Positions 1 through 8,417 of a stretch of DNA of 64,000 bases are shown here, one piece after another. The DNA lies in NCBI RefSeq assembly GCF_019308285.1, contig NZ_WWEM01000037.1:62001-126000 (forward strand). The letters are read 5' to 3'. This DNA comes from Flavobacterium quisquiliarum (lineage in GTDB: Bacteria > Bacteroidota > Bacteroidia > Flavobacteriales > Flavobacteriaceae). The number at the start of each line of letters is the position of its first letter. Position 1 is the first letter of the stretch. Under the pieces are notes generated by a model. It worked only from the letters and a program-made list of their open reading frames with translations, did no database searches and was not told the DNA's origin. Both the position numbers and the translations under genes were made by a program.

Positions 1-1060
1 TTGCAGGATATGAGTTTTCATTGATTTTTACAATCTCATCAATAAGATTGAGTGCTTTAATATTGTTTTCTGGATAAGTTGTTTTGGATGCCTTTTTCAC
101 GAGGATTGAAACCTGTTCCAATTTAATTTTCTGGATAAGTGGTTTCTCTTCGGCTTTCTTTTCAATCAAAGCGAGGTAAGTTTCGAAACGATCATCTAAG
201 TTTAAAAATGTTTCCTGACAGAATTTAACTCGTTCAAACTGATTTTCTAAAGATGGATCGATAATTTCTTTCTGTTGGTATAAGAATAGAGTATTTTTTA
301 GGTTTGTTTCAGTTACAAAATCGAGATTAAGTTGTATAAAAGCTTCAGAATTACCAAAAAACGATTCTGTGTAAGGGACAAATTCATTTTCTGAAATTTC
401 CCAGCGTTCTATTTTAGAGGAAAAATAAGCAATATTCTCCTCTAATAAATAGTCAAATAAAGTCTGTTTTTTAAATTTTGAATTTTTATGAAAGTAAAAT
501 AGGGTTTCATAATTGCTTAAAGGCGTACTTTTTAAGATTGATGCATTTTCTAATGTTTTTTTATAAAGTTCCGTAATCTCCTCTTCTGAATAAAAATCAG
601 TTTCAGAAGAATCTGAATCTTCCGTTGACGTATCTAGGGCAGAAGCAGTCATGTCTACCGAAGTAGTTTCGTAATCTACTACTGAAGCAGCACTATCTAC
701 CATTATTTCGGGATCGCCATAATCGCGATAATGAATCAAGAATTTTGCATAAACCAGATTTAAAAGTGCTTTTGACGGAACTGAAACTCGGTTTATATCC
801 CTTTTTAGATTGGTTAAAGTTTTGGTTTTAGCATTTTCGTCTAAAGTGTAAAGGTATTTTGAGGTATGAAAAAAGCATTTTATCATTTGTACTTCATCTT
901 TTTGAATAACTGCTTTTTTGTAAATACGATCTACAATTCTGTTGGCAGATCTAATTCTTCCGACGTTTTCAAGTGCCATGATTTTTTTCCATTCTTTGTC
1001 AAACTGCTGTGCGAAAACGGTAGTGGAAACCAATAAAAATAACAGTAAAATCTTTTTCAT
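1..1060 (-). CDS. Secreted protein, probably alpha-2-macroglobulin family (N-terminal part only)
   Basis: The frame opens at an ATG (complement of 1058-1060) and stays open for 353 codons to the window edge, so the C-terminal part is missing. Residues 1-18 are a signal peptide (MKKILLLFLLVSTTVFA, cut before QQFDKEWKK). The rest is charged and mostly helical, with a Ser/Thr/Asp/Glu-rich stretch at about residues 118-157. The opening QFDKEWKKI followed by a helical pair ending IYKKAVIQKDEVQMIKC resembles the start of the very large (about 2000-residue) alpha-2-macroglobulin-like proteins of Bacteroidota, which are thought to protect the periplasm against proteases. That assignment rests on N-terminal resemblance only: no MG domain or thioester motif lies in the visible part. 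The gene is divergent from the TPR gene at 1191. Confidence 0.6.
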   Translation of the reverse strand, partial: MKKILLLFLLVSTTVFAQQFDKEWKKIMALENVGRIRSANRIVDRIYKKAVIQKDEVQMIKCFFHTSKYLYTLDENAKTKTLTNLKRDINRVSVPSKALLNLVYAKFLIHYRDYGDPEIMVDSAASVVDYETTSVDMTASALDTSTEDSDSSETDFYSEEEITELYKKTLENASILKSTPLSNYETLFYFHKNSKFKKQTLFDYLLEENIAYFSSKIERWEISENEFVPYTESFFGNSEAFIQLNLDFVTETNLKNTLFLYQQKEIIDPSLENQFERVKFCQETFLNLDDRFETYLALIEKKAEEKPLIQKIKLEQVSILVKKASKTTYPENNIKALNLIDEIVKINENSYPA

Positions 1061-1178
1061 AAAGTAGCTTTTTATATCAGAGAGTGTTTTTGTGGCGTAA
1101 AGGTTGGTTTTAATTAAAAATAAATTTCGTACAAATTACTAATTTATGTTCAAAAGCAAATAGCATTTTATATTTCCT

Positions 1179-1186
1179 TATTTTTG
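1179..1186 (+). promoter_or_regulatory. -7 promoter element of the TPR gene
   Basis: TATTTTTG matches the Bacteroidota -7 consensus TAnnTTTG. Its final G lies only 4 bases before the ATG at 1191, so the transcript would start at or beside the start codon. No clear -33 TTG is seen at the right distance. Confidence 0.45.
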
Positions 1187-1190
1187 AAAT

Positions 1191-1877
1191 ATGAAAAAGT
1201 TGCTGATTTTCTTTTTAATTGTTCCAATGTACTCTTGGGCGCAATCTAATTTTGAAAAAGGAGAGAAGTTATTTCGGGCTAAGAAGTACGATGAAGCTAA
1301 ACCTATATTTGAATTTGTTCTTAAAACAAATCCGTCAGATATAAAGTCACTTGAATATCTTGGCGAAATAGAAGCGCATCAAAAATCATGGGTAAAAGGG
1401 GCTGAATATTTTAAAAAACTAAAAGAATTGAAACCCACAGTTGCTGATTATTTTTTTAAATATGGAGGCTGTCTGGCGATGCATGCTGTTGAAGTAAATA
1501 AAATCAAAGCTTTCTCGATGGTTGGTGATATGAAAGAAGCTTTTGAAAAAGCAATCGAGCTTAATCCAAAACACGTTCAGGCGCGTTGGGCATTGATTGA
1601 AATTTATTTACAATTGCCTGGAATTTTAGGGGGAAGCGAATCTAAAGCAATTGCATATTCTAACGAATTAGCGCAGTTTTCTCCTGTTGACGGATATTTG
1701 TCAAGAGGAAGAATTGAAGAATATTTTAAAAGATATGATCTTGCTGAAAAAAATTATAAGAAAGCGCATGAAATTGGCAATTCAAAAGTCACATTTCAAA
1801 AATTATATAATTTATATTTGAACAAACTAAAAGACACAAAAAAAGCGCAGGATTTAAAACGAAAATTCGAAGCATAA
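1191..1877 (+). CDS. Secreted TPR-repeat protein
   Basis: A 228-residue protein with a signal peptide (residues 1-17, ending SWA-QS) followed by tetratricopeptide repeats. The first is clear at about residues 20-53 (FEKGEKLFRAKKYDEAKPIFEF, then NPSD), a second follows at about 54-87, another sits near 115-150 (AFEKAIELNPKHVQARWAL), and the last is at about 175-210. TPR arrays are protein-binding scaffolds; no enzymatic motif is present and the partner is unknown. The product should be periplasmic or attached to an envelope complex. It ends 14 bases before mpl, so the two may be co-transcribed. The start is the first ATG after the -7 element at 1179. Confidence 0.8.
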   Translation: MKKLLIFFLIVPMYSWAQSNFEKGEKLFRAKKYDEAKPIFEFVLKTNPSDIKSLEYLGEIEAHQKSWVKGAEYFKKLKELKPTVADYFFKYGGCLAMHAVEVNKIKAFSMVGDMKEAFEKAIELNPKHVQARWALIEIYLQLPGILGGSESKAIAYSNELAQFSPVDGYLSRGRIEEYFKRYDLAEKNYKKAHEIGNSKVTFQKLYNLYLNKLKDTKKAQDLKRKFEA

Positions 1878-1891
1878 AATAAAGATTCTAA

Positions 1892-3247
1892 ATGAAAACA
1901 CATTTCATTGCCATTGGCGGAAGCGCAATGCACAACTTAGCATTAGCACTACATAACAAAGGATACCAAGTTACGGGAAGCGACGATGCTATTTTTGAAC
2001 CATCAAAGTCAAGATTAGAGAAAAAGGGAATTTTACCAGCTGAATTAGGATGGTTTCCAGAAAAAATTACTGCTGATATTGATGCAATCATTCTTGGAAT
2101 GCACGCAAAAGCAGATAATCCAGAATTATTGAAAGCGCAGGAATTGGGATTAAAAATTTATTCATATCCTGAATTTTTGTACGAACAGTCTAAAAACAAA
2201 ACTCGCGTTGTAATTGGTGGTTCTCACGGAAAAACGACTATTACTTCGATGATTTTGCACGTGATGCATTACCATAATATTGCAGTTGATTACATGGTAG
2301 GAGCACAACTGGAAGGTTTCGATACGATGGTTCACTTAACTGAAGAAAATGATTTTATGGTTTTGGAAGGGGATGAGTATTTGTCTTCGCCAATTGACCG
2401 ACGTCCTAAATTTCATTTGTACCAGCCCAATATCGCTTTAATTTCTGGAATTGCCTGGGATCATATTAACGTTTTTCCAACATACGAGAATTATGTAGAG
2501 CAGTTTGAGATTTTCATTGCAAAAATTACTAACGGAGGTATTTTAGTTTATAACGAGAATGATCCAGAAGTAAAACGTGTTTCTGAAGCAGCAACAAATC
2601 CGATTCGAAAAATTGCGTATTCAACTCCAGAATATTCTGTAAGTGATGGTGTAACTTTATTGAAAACTCCAGAAGGCGATATGCCAATTGAAGTTTTTGG
2701 TGCGCATAACTTAAATAATTTAGCTGGAGCAAAATGGATCTGCCAAAATATGGGAGTTGACGAAGCTGATTTTTATGAGGCAATCGCAAGTTTTAAAGGT
2801 GCATCTAAACGTTTAGAAAAAATCGCTGAAGGAAAAGGTAAAGTGGCCTACAAAGATTTTGCACATTCACCAAGTAAAGTTGCAGCAACTACCAAAGCGG
2901 TAAAAGAGCAATATCCAAACAGAACTTTAGTGGCTTGTTTAGAATTGCATACTTACAGCAGTTTGAATGCCGAATTCTTAAAAGAATATGAAGGCGCTTT
3001 AGAATATGCAGATGTTGCCGTTGTTTTTTACTCTCCAGATGCTGTAAAAATTAAACAGTTGGAGGAAGTAACTTATGAACAGATTGCAACTGCATTCAAC
3101 AGAAAAGATTTAATTATTTATACTAATCCAGCTGAATTTAAAGAATATTTATTCAATTTGAATTTAGATAATTCTGCACTTTTATTAATGAGTTCTGGAA
3201 ATTACGGAGGTTTGAATTTTGATGAAGTAAAAGGGTTGATTAATTAG
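1892..3247 (+). CDS. mpl: UDP-N-acetylmuramate:L-alanyl-gamma-D-glutamyl-meso-diaminopimelate ligase
   Basis: A cytoplasmic, ATP-dependent Mur-family ligase of peptidoglycan recycling. It joins the recovered tripeptide L-Ala-gamma-D-Glu-meso-DAP to UDP-MurNAc. The order of parts is the standard one: an N-terminal Rossmann UDP-sugar domain (AIGGSAMHNLALAL, residues 7-20), a central ATPase domain with the P-loop GGSHGKTT at residues 109-116 and the acidic LEGDEYLSSPID segment, and a C-terminal ligase domain with KDFAHSPSKV. The length of 451 residues is typical. Absence of the MurC-specific start and the GGSAMHNLA motif point to Mpl rather than MurC. It follows the TPR gene by 14 bases and ends in a strong terminator at 3279. 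Confidence 0.92.
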   Translation: MKTHFIAIGGSAMHNLALALHNKGYQVTGSDDAIFEPSKSRLEKKGILPAELGWFPEKITADIDAIILGMHAKADNPELLKAQELGLKIYSYPEFLYEQSKNKTRVVIGGSHGKTTITSMILHVMHYHNIAVDYMVGAQLEGFDTMVHLTEENDFMVLEGDEYLSSPIDRRPKFHLYQPNIALISGIAWDHINVFPTYENYVEQFEIFIAKITNGGILVYNENDPEVKRVSEAATNPIRKIAYSTPEYSVSDGVTLLKTPEGDMPIEVFGAHNLNNLAGAKWICQNMGVDEADFYEAIASFKGASKRLEKIAEGKGKVAYKDFAHSPSKVAATTKAVKEQYPNRTLVACLELHTYSSLNAEFLKEYEGALEYADVAVVFYSPDAVKIKQLEEVTYEQIATAFNRKDLIIYTNPAEFKEYLFNLNLDNSALLLMSSGNYGGLNFDEVKGLIN

Positions 3248-3278
3248 AGAATTAATCAATTTAAAAATTAGATAATGG

Positions 3279-3307
3279 GCCGATTGTTGAAACAATCGGC
3301 TTTTTTT
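3279..3307 (+). terminator. Intrinsic terminator after mpl
   Basis: The inverted repeat GCCGATTGTT (3279-3288) and AACAATCGGC (3291-3300) is followed directly by seven T. It lies about 30 bases after the mpl stop. Confidence 0.85.
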
Positions 3308-3308
3308 A

Positions 3309-3343
3309 TTGGAATTTGAAATTTCAGATTTGGAATTTCATTT
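3309..3343 (+). repeat. Intergenic tract with 7-base periodicity
   Basis: Five consecutive heptamers can be read from 3309: TTGGAAT, TTGAAAT, TTCAGAT, TTGGAAT and TTCATTT. All begin TT and most fit TT[CG][AG][AG]AT. The same register occurs in the inverted repeat at 39742-39793. It lies directly after the mpl terminator and does not code. Confidence 0.55.
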
Positions 3344-3446
3344 TAGTACTTTTTATTTTTAAAGTTAATAAAAATTAAAATCGATTGCATTTATTTGAAA
3401 GGTTTTTCTTCTTTTTGTATATATTCGCTTTTTATATGATGTGATT

Positions 3447-4136
3447 ATGGATGAAGGGCATTTCGCGATAAGAGATTGGTCAGATGATGATAAACCTCGT
3501 GAAAAATTAATGAAAAAAGGCAGAGATGCTTTGAGTGATGCCGAATTATTGGCGATTTTAATTGGTTCTGGAAGCAGAAATGAATCGGCAGTTGCATTAA
3601 GTCAAAGAATTTTGGCGACAGCAAAAAATCTAAATGCTTTAGGTAAAATGTCTATTTCACAGTTAATGAAGTTTAAAGGGATAGGTGAAGCAAAAGCAGT
3701 TTCAATTGTTTCTGCATTAGAGTTGGGAAGAAGACAAAGAGCAGAAGATGTTTTAGTATTAAAAAGAATAACTTCGAGTAAAGCGGTATTTGAAATAATG
3801 CAGCCAATTATTGGCGAGCTTCCGCATGAAGAATTTTGGGTGCTTTTTCTTAATAATTCAAACAAGGTAATTTCTAAATCACAATTAAGTAAAGGAGGTA
3901 TTGCGGGAACAGTTGTAGATATGCGATTGATTTTTAAATTAGCATTAGAAAACGGAGCTACAGGTTTGATTTTGTGTCATAATCATCCCTCAGGAGATTT
4001 AAAACCAAGTAATGCAGATAAACAAATCACGAAGAAAATTAAAGAGGCGGGAGAAACTTTAGATGTTAAAGTTTTAGATCATTTGATTATAACTGAATCA
4101 AAATATTATAGTTTTGTAGATGAAGGAATTTTTTAA
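3447..4136 (+). CDS. radC: RadC family JAB-domain protein
   Basis: A 229-residue RadC protein. The N-terminal half (about residues 1-100) contains a helix-hairpin-helix segment (MKFKGIGEAKAVSIVSALELG). The C-terminal half is a JAB/JAMM metalloprotease-like domain with the zinc motif H178-N-H180-P and D191 (HNHPSGDLKPSNAD) and an upstream Glu in PHEEFW. The name DNA-repair protein RadC is historical; the biochemical role is unsettled. The ATG at 3447 is preferred because the GTG two codons upstream adds only MI and homologues start near MxEGHFxIxxW. A few bases separate it from the HAD gene at 4140, which suggests one transcript. Confidence 0.9.
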   Translation: MDEGHFAIRDWSDDDKPREKLMKKGRDALSDAELLAILIGSGSRNESAVALSQRILATAKNLNALGKMSISQLMKFKGIGEAKAVSIVSALELGRRQRAEDVLVLKRITSSKAVFEIMQPIIGELPHEEFWVLFLNNSNKVISKSQLSKGGIAGTVVDMRLIFKLALENGATGLILCHNHPSGDLKPSNADKQITKKIKEAGETLDVKVLDHLIITESKYYSFVDEGIF

Positions 4137-4139
4137 TCT

Positions 4140-4826
4140 ATGAATACAAATATTACTGACATTTTTTTTGATTTAGATCATACACTGTGGGACTTCGATA
4201 AAAACTCTCAAATGGCCTTTGATCGTATTTTTAAGAATAATTTTGAAGGAATTAAAATTGAAGACTTTATTGAAAAATATGTTCCTATAAATCAAGAATG
4301 CTGGAGATTATATCAAAATGACGAAATTACGCATCAAGAATTGCGTTACAATAGATTAAAGCTTTCTTTTGATGCTTTGAATTATATCATGACAGATGAA
4401 AATATTGATCAGATTTCGAATGATTATATAGAATTTCTTCCTGATAATAATTATCTTTTTGATGGAGCTATTGAAGTTTTGGAATATCTCAAACCAAAAT
4501 ATAAACTTCATATTATTACCAACGGATTTGCAAGTGTACAGGAAAAGAAAATTAATAATGCTTCATTGGGAGGTTATTTCAGTACTATAACAAATTCTGA
4601 ACTAGCAGGTGTTAAAAAGCCAAATAGTATTATATTTGATTATGCATTAAAGTTGGCTAATACATCAAAAGAAAATAGCATCATGATTGGAGACGATTTT
4701 GAAGCTGATGTGACAGGTGCATTAAATGCTGGTTTAGATGCAATTTTTTTTAATGAAAGAAAGCTGGATGTTTCTGGTGATTATAAACAAATAAACCATT
4801 TATTAGAACTAAAAAAATATTTATAA
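4140..4826 (+). CDS. YjjG-family HAD nucleotidase
   Basis: A 228-residue cytoplasmic HAD hydrolase. Motif I is D11-L-D13-H-T15 near the N-terminus, with D11 the predicted nucleophile; motif II is in HIITNGF, motif III is the Lys in GVKKPNS, and motif IV is MIGDDFEADV. A helical cap lies between motifs I and II. The start IxDIFFDLDHTLWDF is characteristic of the YjjG family, which removes phosphate from (non-canonical) pyrimidine nucleotides; substrate is inferred from family only. The stop codon overlaps the next ATG (TAATG at 4824-4828), so translation of the two genes is probably coupled. Confidence 0.82.
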   Translation: MNTNITDIFFDLDHTLWDFDKNSQMAFDRIFKNNFEGIKIEDFIEKYVPINQECWRLYQNDEITHQELRYNRLKLSFDALNYIMTDENIDQISNDYIEFLPDNNYLFDGAIEVLEYLKPKYKLHIITNGFASVQEKKINNASLGGYFSTITNSELAGVKKPNSIIFDYALKLANTSKENSIMIGDDFEADVTGALNAGLDAIFFNERKLDVSGDYKQINHLLELKKYL

Positions 4827-5614
4827 TGATGAAAATTAAATTTTTACTTACTGCAATTTTATGTTCAGTTGTTGGATTTGCGCAGTCTGTTTCTCTTAAT
4901 GATTACAAAGCAGTAATTATACCTTTGAAATATGATTTCATGAAAACTGATAATCAGTATCGTTTAGCAACTTTAAGTAAACAAAATTTGAATAAAGCTG
5001 GTTTTGAAGCTTTTTATACAAACGAACAACTTCCTGAAGGTTATACAGACCGTTGTCAAGTTTTATATATTGATGTAGTAAAAGACAATGCATTTTTAGT
5101 AACTAAACTTTTTGTGCAATTTAAAGATTGTTATGGTCAGGTTGTTTATACTTCTGAGGTTGGAAGAAGCAAAGAAAAAGAATATGAATTAGCTTATAAA
5201 GAATCACTTGAAAATGCCTTTAAATCTGTTTATGCATTGCATTATAAATATAGTGGTAATACTGTAGTGGTTTCTAGAACTAATACACAAGCGCAAGTGC
5301 CAACAAAGGTTACAGCCGAAACTTTGGCAGCGGCAGCTCCAGTTGCAGCTACTCAAGTTGTAGCGGTGGCTCCATCACCAGACTTAAAAGATCCAAATTT
5401 GTTATATGCACAGCCAACAGAATCAGGGTATCAATTAATAGATAAAACGCCAAAAGTGGTAATGAAACTTTTAAAAACTTCACAGCCAAATGTTTTTATG
5501 GCGATAAAAGATAATGTTCAAGGTTCTTTAATCCTGAAAAATGATGGTCAATGGTATTTTGAGTCTTATCAAAATGACAAATTGGTTTCAGAAAAAATTA
5601 CAGTAAAATTCTAA
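4826..5614 (+). CDS. Secreted protein of unknown function with Ala/Val/Pro-rich linker
   Basis: A 262-residue protein not assigned to a family. It has a signal peptide (residues about 1-20, ending VGFAQS). A first domain (about 22-145) contains DYKAVIIPLKYDFMKTDNQYRL and two Cys. A low-complexity Ala/Val/Pro linker (about 160-190, with AAAAPVAATQVVAVAP) joins it to a small C-terminal domain (about 195-262) rich in beta-strand patterns, with repeated LKxxxxNVFMA and LILKNDGQWYFE elements. The two-domain, linker-joined design suggests an envelope protein. It overlaps the HAD gene by one base (TAATG); an alternative start is the ATG one codon downstream at 4829. It converges on rarA. Confidence 0.7.
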   Translation: MMKIKFLLTAILCSVVGFAQSVSLNDYKAVIIPLKYDFMKTDNQYRLATLSKQNLNKAGFEAFYTNEQLPEGYTDRCQVLYIDVVKDNAFLVTKLFVQFKDCYGQVVYTSEVGRSKEKEYELAYKESLENAFKSVYALHYKYSGNTVVVSRTNTQAQVPTKVTAETLAAAAPVAATQVVAVAPSPDLKDPNLLYAQPTESGYQLIDKTPKVVMKLLKTSQPNVFMAIKDNVQGSLILKNDGQWYFESYQNDKLVSEKITVKF

Positions 5615-5629
5615 AACATAAGATACGGA

Positions 5630-6907
5630 TTAATAACCGTATTTATCTTTCCAACGGTTCTTTAAAAATTCGCGGTTGCTGTTCTCTCTAGAATTGCTTC
5701 CAGGATTGTAAAGAACCGTTTCTTTTATAGCGTCGGGAAGGAATTCTTGTTCAGCAAAATTGTTTGCGTAGTCGTGCGAATATTTGTATTCGTCGCCATA
5801 TCCCAATTCTTTCATTAATTTGGTAGGAGCATTTCGTAAATGAATAGGAACTGGTAAATCTCCTGTCTGTTTTACCAATTGCTGTGCATTTCCAATAGCC
5901 ATATAAGAGGCATTGCTTTTGGGAGACGTAGCAAGATAAATAGCACATTGGCTTAGAATAATTCGACTTTCTGGATAACCTATTGTAGTAACCGCCTGAA
6001 AAGTATTATTGGCCATTATAAAAGCGGTCGGATTTGCATTTCCGATATCTTCACTTGACAAAATCAGCATTCTTCTGGCAATAAATTTTACATCTTCACC
6101 ACCTTCGATCATTCTGGCAAGCCAATAAACAGCCCCATTCGGATCGCTTCCTCGAATAGATTTTATAAAAGCAGAAACAATATCGTAATGCTGTTCACCA
6201 GTTTTGTCATATAAGACCGTATTCTGCTGTACTAATTCTAAAACACGATCATTGGTAATTGTAATTTCATCGCCGGCTGAAGCATTAATGACAAGTTCAA
6301 ATATATTGAGAAGTTTTCTGCCGTCACCACCTGAAAGACGTAATAAAGCTTCGGTTTCTTTAAGGTTAATGTTTTTTGTAAGTAGATAAGTGTCAGTTTT
6401 CATTGCGCGCTCTAATAAAGCTTCTAAATCGGCTTTTGTAAAGGCATTTAGTATGTAAACTTGACAGCGTGATAATAATGCGGGAATTACTTCAAAACTT
6501 GGGTTTTCTGTTGTTGCACCAACCAACGTAATCCAGCCTTTTTCGACCGCAGCTAAAAGTGAATCTTGCTGTGATTTACTGAATCTGTGAATCTCATCAA
6601 TAAAAAGAATAGGATTTTTGGCAGTAAATAGTCCGCCACTCTGTTTTGCTTTGTCAATAACATCACGAATATCTTTAACTCCAGAATTTATGGCGCTCAA
6701 AACAAAAAAAGGTCTTTTTGATTCTTGTGAAATAATTTGTGCCAATGTCGTTTTTCCTGTACCAGGAGGTCCCCAGAAAATCAAAGAAGGAATAATTCCT
6801 TTTGAAATTTGCTGTGTTAAAGATCCAGTTGGACCAACCAAATGCTGCTGGCTAATATAATCTTCTAATTTTTGCGGACGAATGCGCTCTGCTAACGGTG
6901 CTTCCAT
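5630..6907 (-). CDS. rarA: Replication-associated recombination protein A (AAA+ ATPase)
   Basis: A 425-residue AAA+ ATPase of the RarA/MgsA/WRNIP1 family, related to clamp loaders and acting at stalled replication forks. The sequence shows Walker A GPPGTGKTT (residues 46-54), Walker B ILFIDEIHRF (about 97-106), the sensor segment GATTENPSFE, an arginine-finger region ALLSRCQVY, and the C-terminal tetramerisation part (DPNGAVYWLARMIEGGEDVKF, then ARRMLILSSEDIG). Full length for the family. The start follows a -7 element (TAATTTTG) by 4 bases. The gene ends 15 bases from the convergent gene at 5614. Confidence 0.93.
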   Translation of the reverse strand: MEAPLAERIRPQKLEDYISQQHLVGPTGSLTQQISKGIIPSLIFWGPPGTGKTTLAQIISQESKRPFFVLSAINSGVKDIRDVIDKAKQSGGLFTAKNPILFIDEIHRFSKSQQDSLLAAVEKGWITLVGATTENPSFEVIPALLSRCQVYILNAFTKADLEALLERAMKTDTYLLTKNINLKETEALLRLSGGDGRKLLNIFELVINASAGDEITITNDRVLELVQQNTVLYDKTGEQHYDIVSAFIKSIRGSDPNGAVYWLARMIEGGEDVKFIARRMLILSSEDIGNANPTAFIMANNTFQAVTTIGYPESRIILSQCAIYLATSPKSNASYMAIGNAQQLVKQTGDLPVPIHLRNAPTKLMKELGYGDEYKYSHDYANNFAEQEFLPDAIKETVLYNPGSNSRENSNREFLKNRWKDKYGY

Positions 6908-6911
6908 TTTA

Positions 6912-6919
6912 CAAAATTA
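6912..6919 (-). promoter_or_regulatory. -7 promoter element of rarA
   Basis: On the minus strand TAATTTTG matches TAnnTTTG. Its final G (6912) is separated from the rarA ATG (6905-6907) by 4 bases, so the mRNA would be leaderless or nearly so. No well-placed -33 TTG was found. Confidence 0.5.
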
Positions 6920-7034
6920 CTGTTTTTGGTTTTAGATTTTGTCTATTACAAGTTAAAACAATCGTTGTTGAGAGAAGATTGTTATAATTTGAGACAAGTT
7001 TTTTATTTATGAATATGACAAAATATCAGTAAAA

Positions 7035-7042
7035 TATTTTTG
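7035..7042 (+). promoter_or_regulatory. -7 promoter element of the rhomboid gene
   Basis: TATTTTTG fits TAnnTTTG and predicts a start near 7047, giving a leader of about 36 bases. No convincing -33 element was seen. Confidence 0.4.
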
Positions 7043-7083
7043 GATAGTTTTTTGAGTTCATAGAATTATTATTTGTGCTCAAT

Positions 7084-7845
7084 ATGAACGATACTAATTT
7101 AAAATTTTCAAATTCGGTTATTGGACTTCCGCTATTTTTTGTCCTTTTTTTGTGGATTATTTATTGGATGCAGATTCGTTTCGATTTTGATTTCTATCAA
7201 TACGGAATTTATCCTCGAGATATAGTGGGGTTAAGAGGCGTTTTGTTTAGTCCTTTTATTCATGAAAATTTAGAGCATCTTTACAACAATAGTATTCCCC
7301 TTTTTATATTATTGGCGACCATTCAATTTTTCTATCACAAACAGACTTTTGGAGTAATTTGTTATGGAATTTTGTTATCGGGATTTATTACTTGGGTTGT
7401 TGGACGAACCAATTTTCATATTGGAGCAAGCGGTTTGATTTATGTTTTGGTTAGTTTTATTTTCTTTAAAGGAGTTCAAACTCGATATTATAGATTAGTA
7501 GCTTTATCTTTAACGGTTATTTTGCTTTATGGCGGTATGATATGGTATGTTTTTCCAGATGTAGATCAATCCATTTCTTGGGAAGGACATTTGGCAGGTT
7601 TAATAACAGGTTTTGTTTTGACACTTTTTTATCGAACACCTGAATATGCAAAACCAATTGTTTATGATTGGCAGCGACCAGATTTTGATCCAGCTTTGGA
7701 TCCCTTTATGAAGCATTTTGATGAAAATGGAAATTTCATCAATATTCCAAAAGAAGAAGAGGAGAGTCTGCCAGACTTTTTTTCTTCTAGTCATTCCGTA
7801 AATTATATTGTAACAAGAAAATTAGATTCGGAGGACAAAATCTAG
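7084..7845 (+). CDS. Rhomboid-family intramembrane serine protease
   Basis: A polytopic inner-membrane protein of 253 residues. The catalytic Ser lies in GASGL (S116) and the catalytic His in WEGHLAGL (H169), the Ser-His dyad of rhomboid proteases. The upstream HENLEHLYNNSIPLF helix carries the family's HxxxN feature that stabilises the oxyanion. Six hydrophobic segments run from about residue 10 to 180, followed by a hydrophilic cytoplasmic tail of about 65 residues rich in Glu and Ser. It should cleave transmembrane segments of other proteins; the substrate is unknown. ATG 7084 is chosen over the GTG at 7075 because the extension adds only MLN. Confidence 0.85.
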   Translation: MNDTNLKFSNSVIGLPLFFVLFLWIIYWMQIRFDFDFYQYGIYPRDIVGLRGVLFSPFIHENLEHLYNNSIPLFILLATIQFFYHKQTFGVICYGILLSGFITWVVGRTNFHIGASGLIYVLVSFIFFKGVQTRYYRLVALSLTVILLYGGMIWYVFPDVDQSISWEGHLAGLITGFVLTLFYRTPEYAKPIVYDWQRPDFDPALDPFMKHFDENGNFINIPKEEEESLPDFFSSSHSVNYIVTRKLDSEDKI

Positions 7846-7873
7846 TTAAATGCTTTTTTTGAGATTAAATCAG

Positions 7874-7881
7874 TAAATTTG
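7874..7881 (+). promoter_or_regulatory. -7 promoter element before the gene at 7910
   Basis: TAAATTTG fits TAnnTTTG and predicts a start near 7886, about 24 bases before the ATG. No -33 TTG is seen at 19-21 bases. Confidence 0.4.
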
Positions 7882-7909
7882 TTTATGTAACGATTTAATT
7901 TCTAGGGCT

Positions 7910-8416
7910 ATGTGTAAAATAAAGTTGTTGGTTTTATTCTTGATTTTTATTTTTAACTATAATGCTGTTGCACAATGTGAAATTAAAAATAGGGTTCAGG
8001 CAGATGGAAGCATGCTGTATTATTTTGAGCCGGAGGTATTTTATTCCACTAAATCAAAATCTTTAAAAATTAACATTGTTACAGACAAAGAACATTATTT
8101 TGTGGCATTGCAGCCAACTCCATTTCCTGATAAGAAAACGGGAAAAAAAATCAAAGATGATTTAATTATTCAACTTGCAGATAATAATACATATAAATTA
8201 GCGCATTACGACACACAATATCGAAGAAACGATTCTATTATGCAGGTTCTTTATTTAATTGATGATAAAGATATTAGTGCTTTTTCAAATTATGAAGCAG
8301 TAACAGCTGAAATAAATATGGCAGGAACTGAATTTGTGAGAAAATATAATTTTAAACTACATAAGAATGCAATAAGAGAACAGTTGATATGTTTTTTAAA
8401 AGAAGAAGAAAAGTAA
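7910..8416 (+). CDS. Secreted protein of unknown function
   Basis: A 168-residue protein that I do not recognise. It has a clear signal peptide (residues about 1-21, hydrophobic run LLVLFLIFIFNYNAVAQ), with a Cys immediately after it (AQCEIKNRV). That Cys is not in a standard lipobox, so a soluble periplasmic location is more likely than lipidation. The mature part is about 145 residues of alternating polar and hydrophobic pattern, suggesting beta structure, ending in a short basic and acidic helix. No catalytic motif is visible. It meets the DUF2490 gene tail to tail with a one-base gap. Confidence 0.65.
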   Translation: MCKIKLLVLFLIFIFNYNAVAQCEIKNRVQADGSMLYYFEPEVFYSTKSKSLKINIVTDKEHYFVALQPTPFPDKKTGKKIKDDLIIQLADNNTYKLAHYDTQYRRNDSIMQVLYLIDDKDISAFSNYEAVTAEINMAGTEFVRKYNFKLHKNAIREQLICFLKEEEK

Positions 8417-8417
8417 G

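Noticed and set aside
5620..5642. ATACGG/CCGTAT hairpin between the gene at 4826 and rarA as a terminator
   Set aside because: Only 6 pairs, inside the last codons of rarA and without a T run in either direction.
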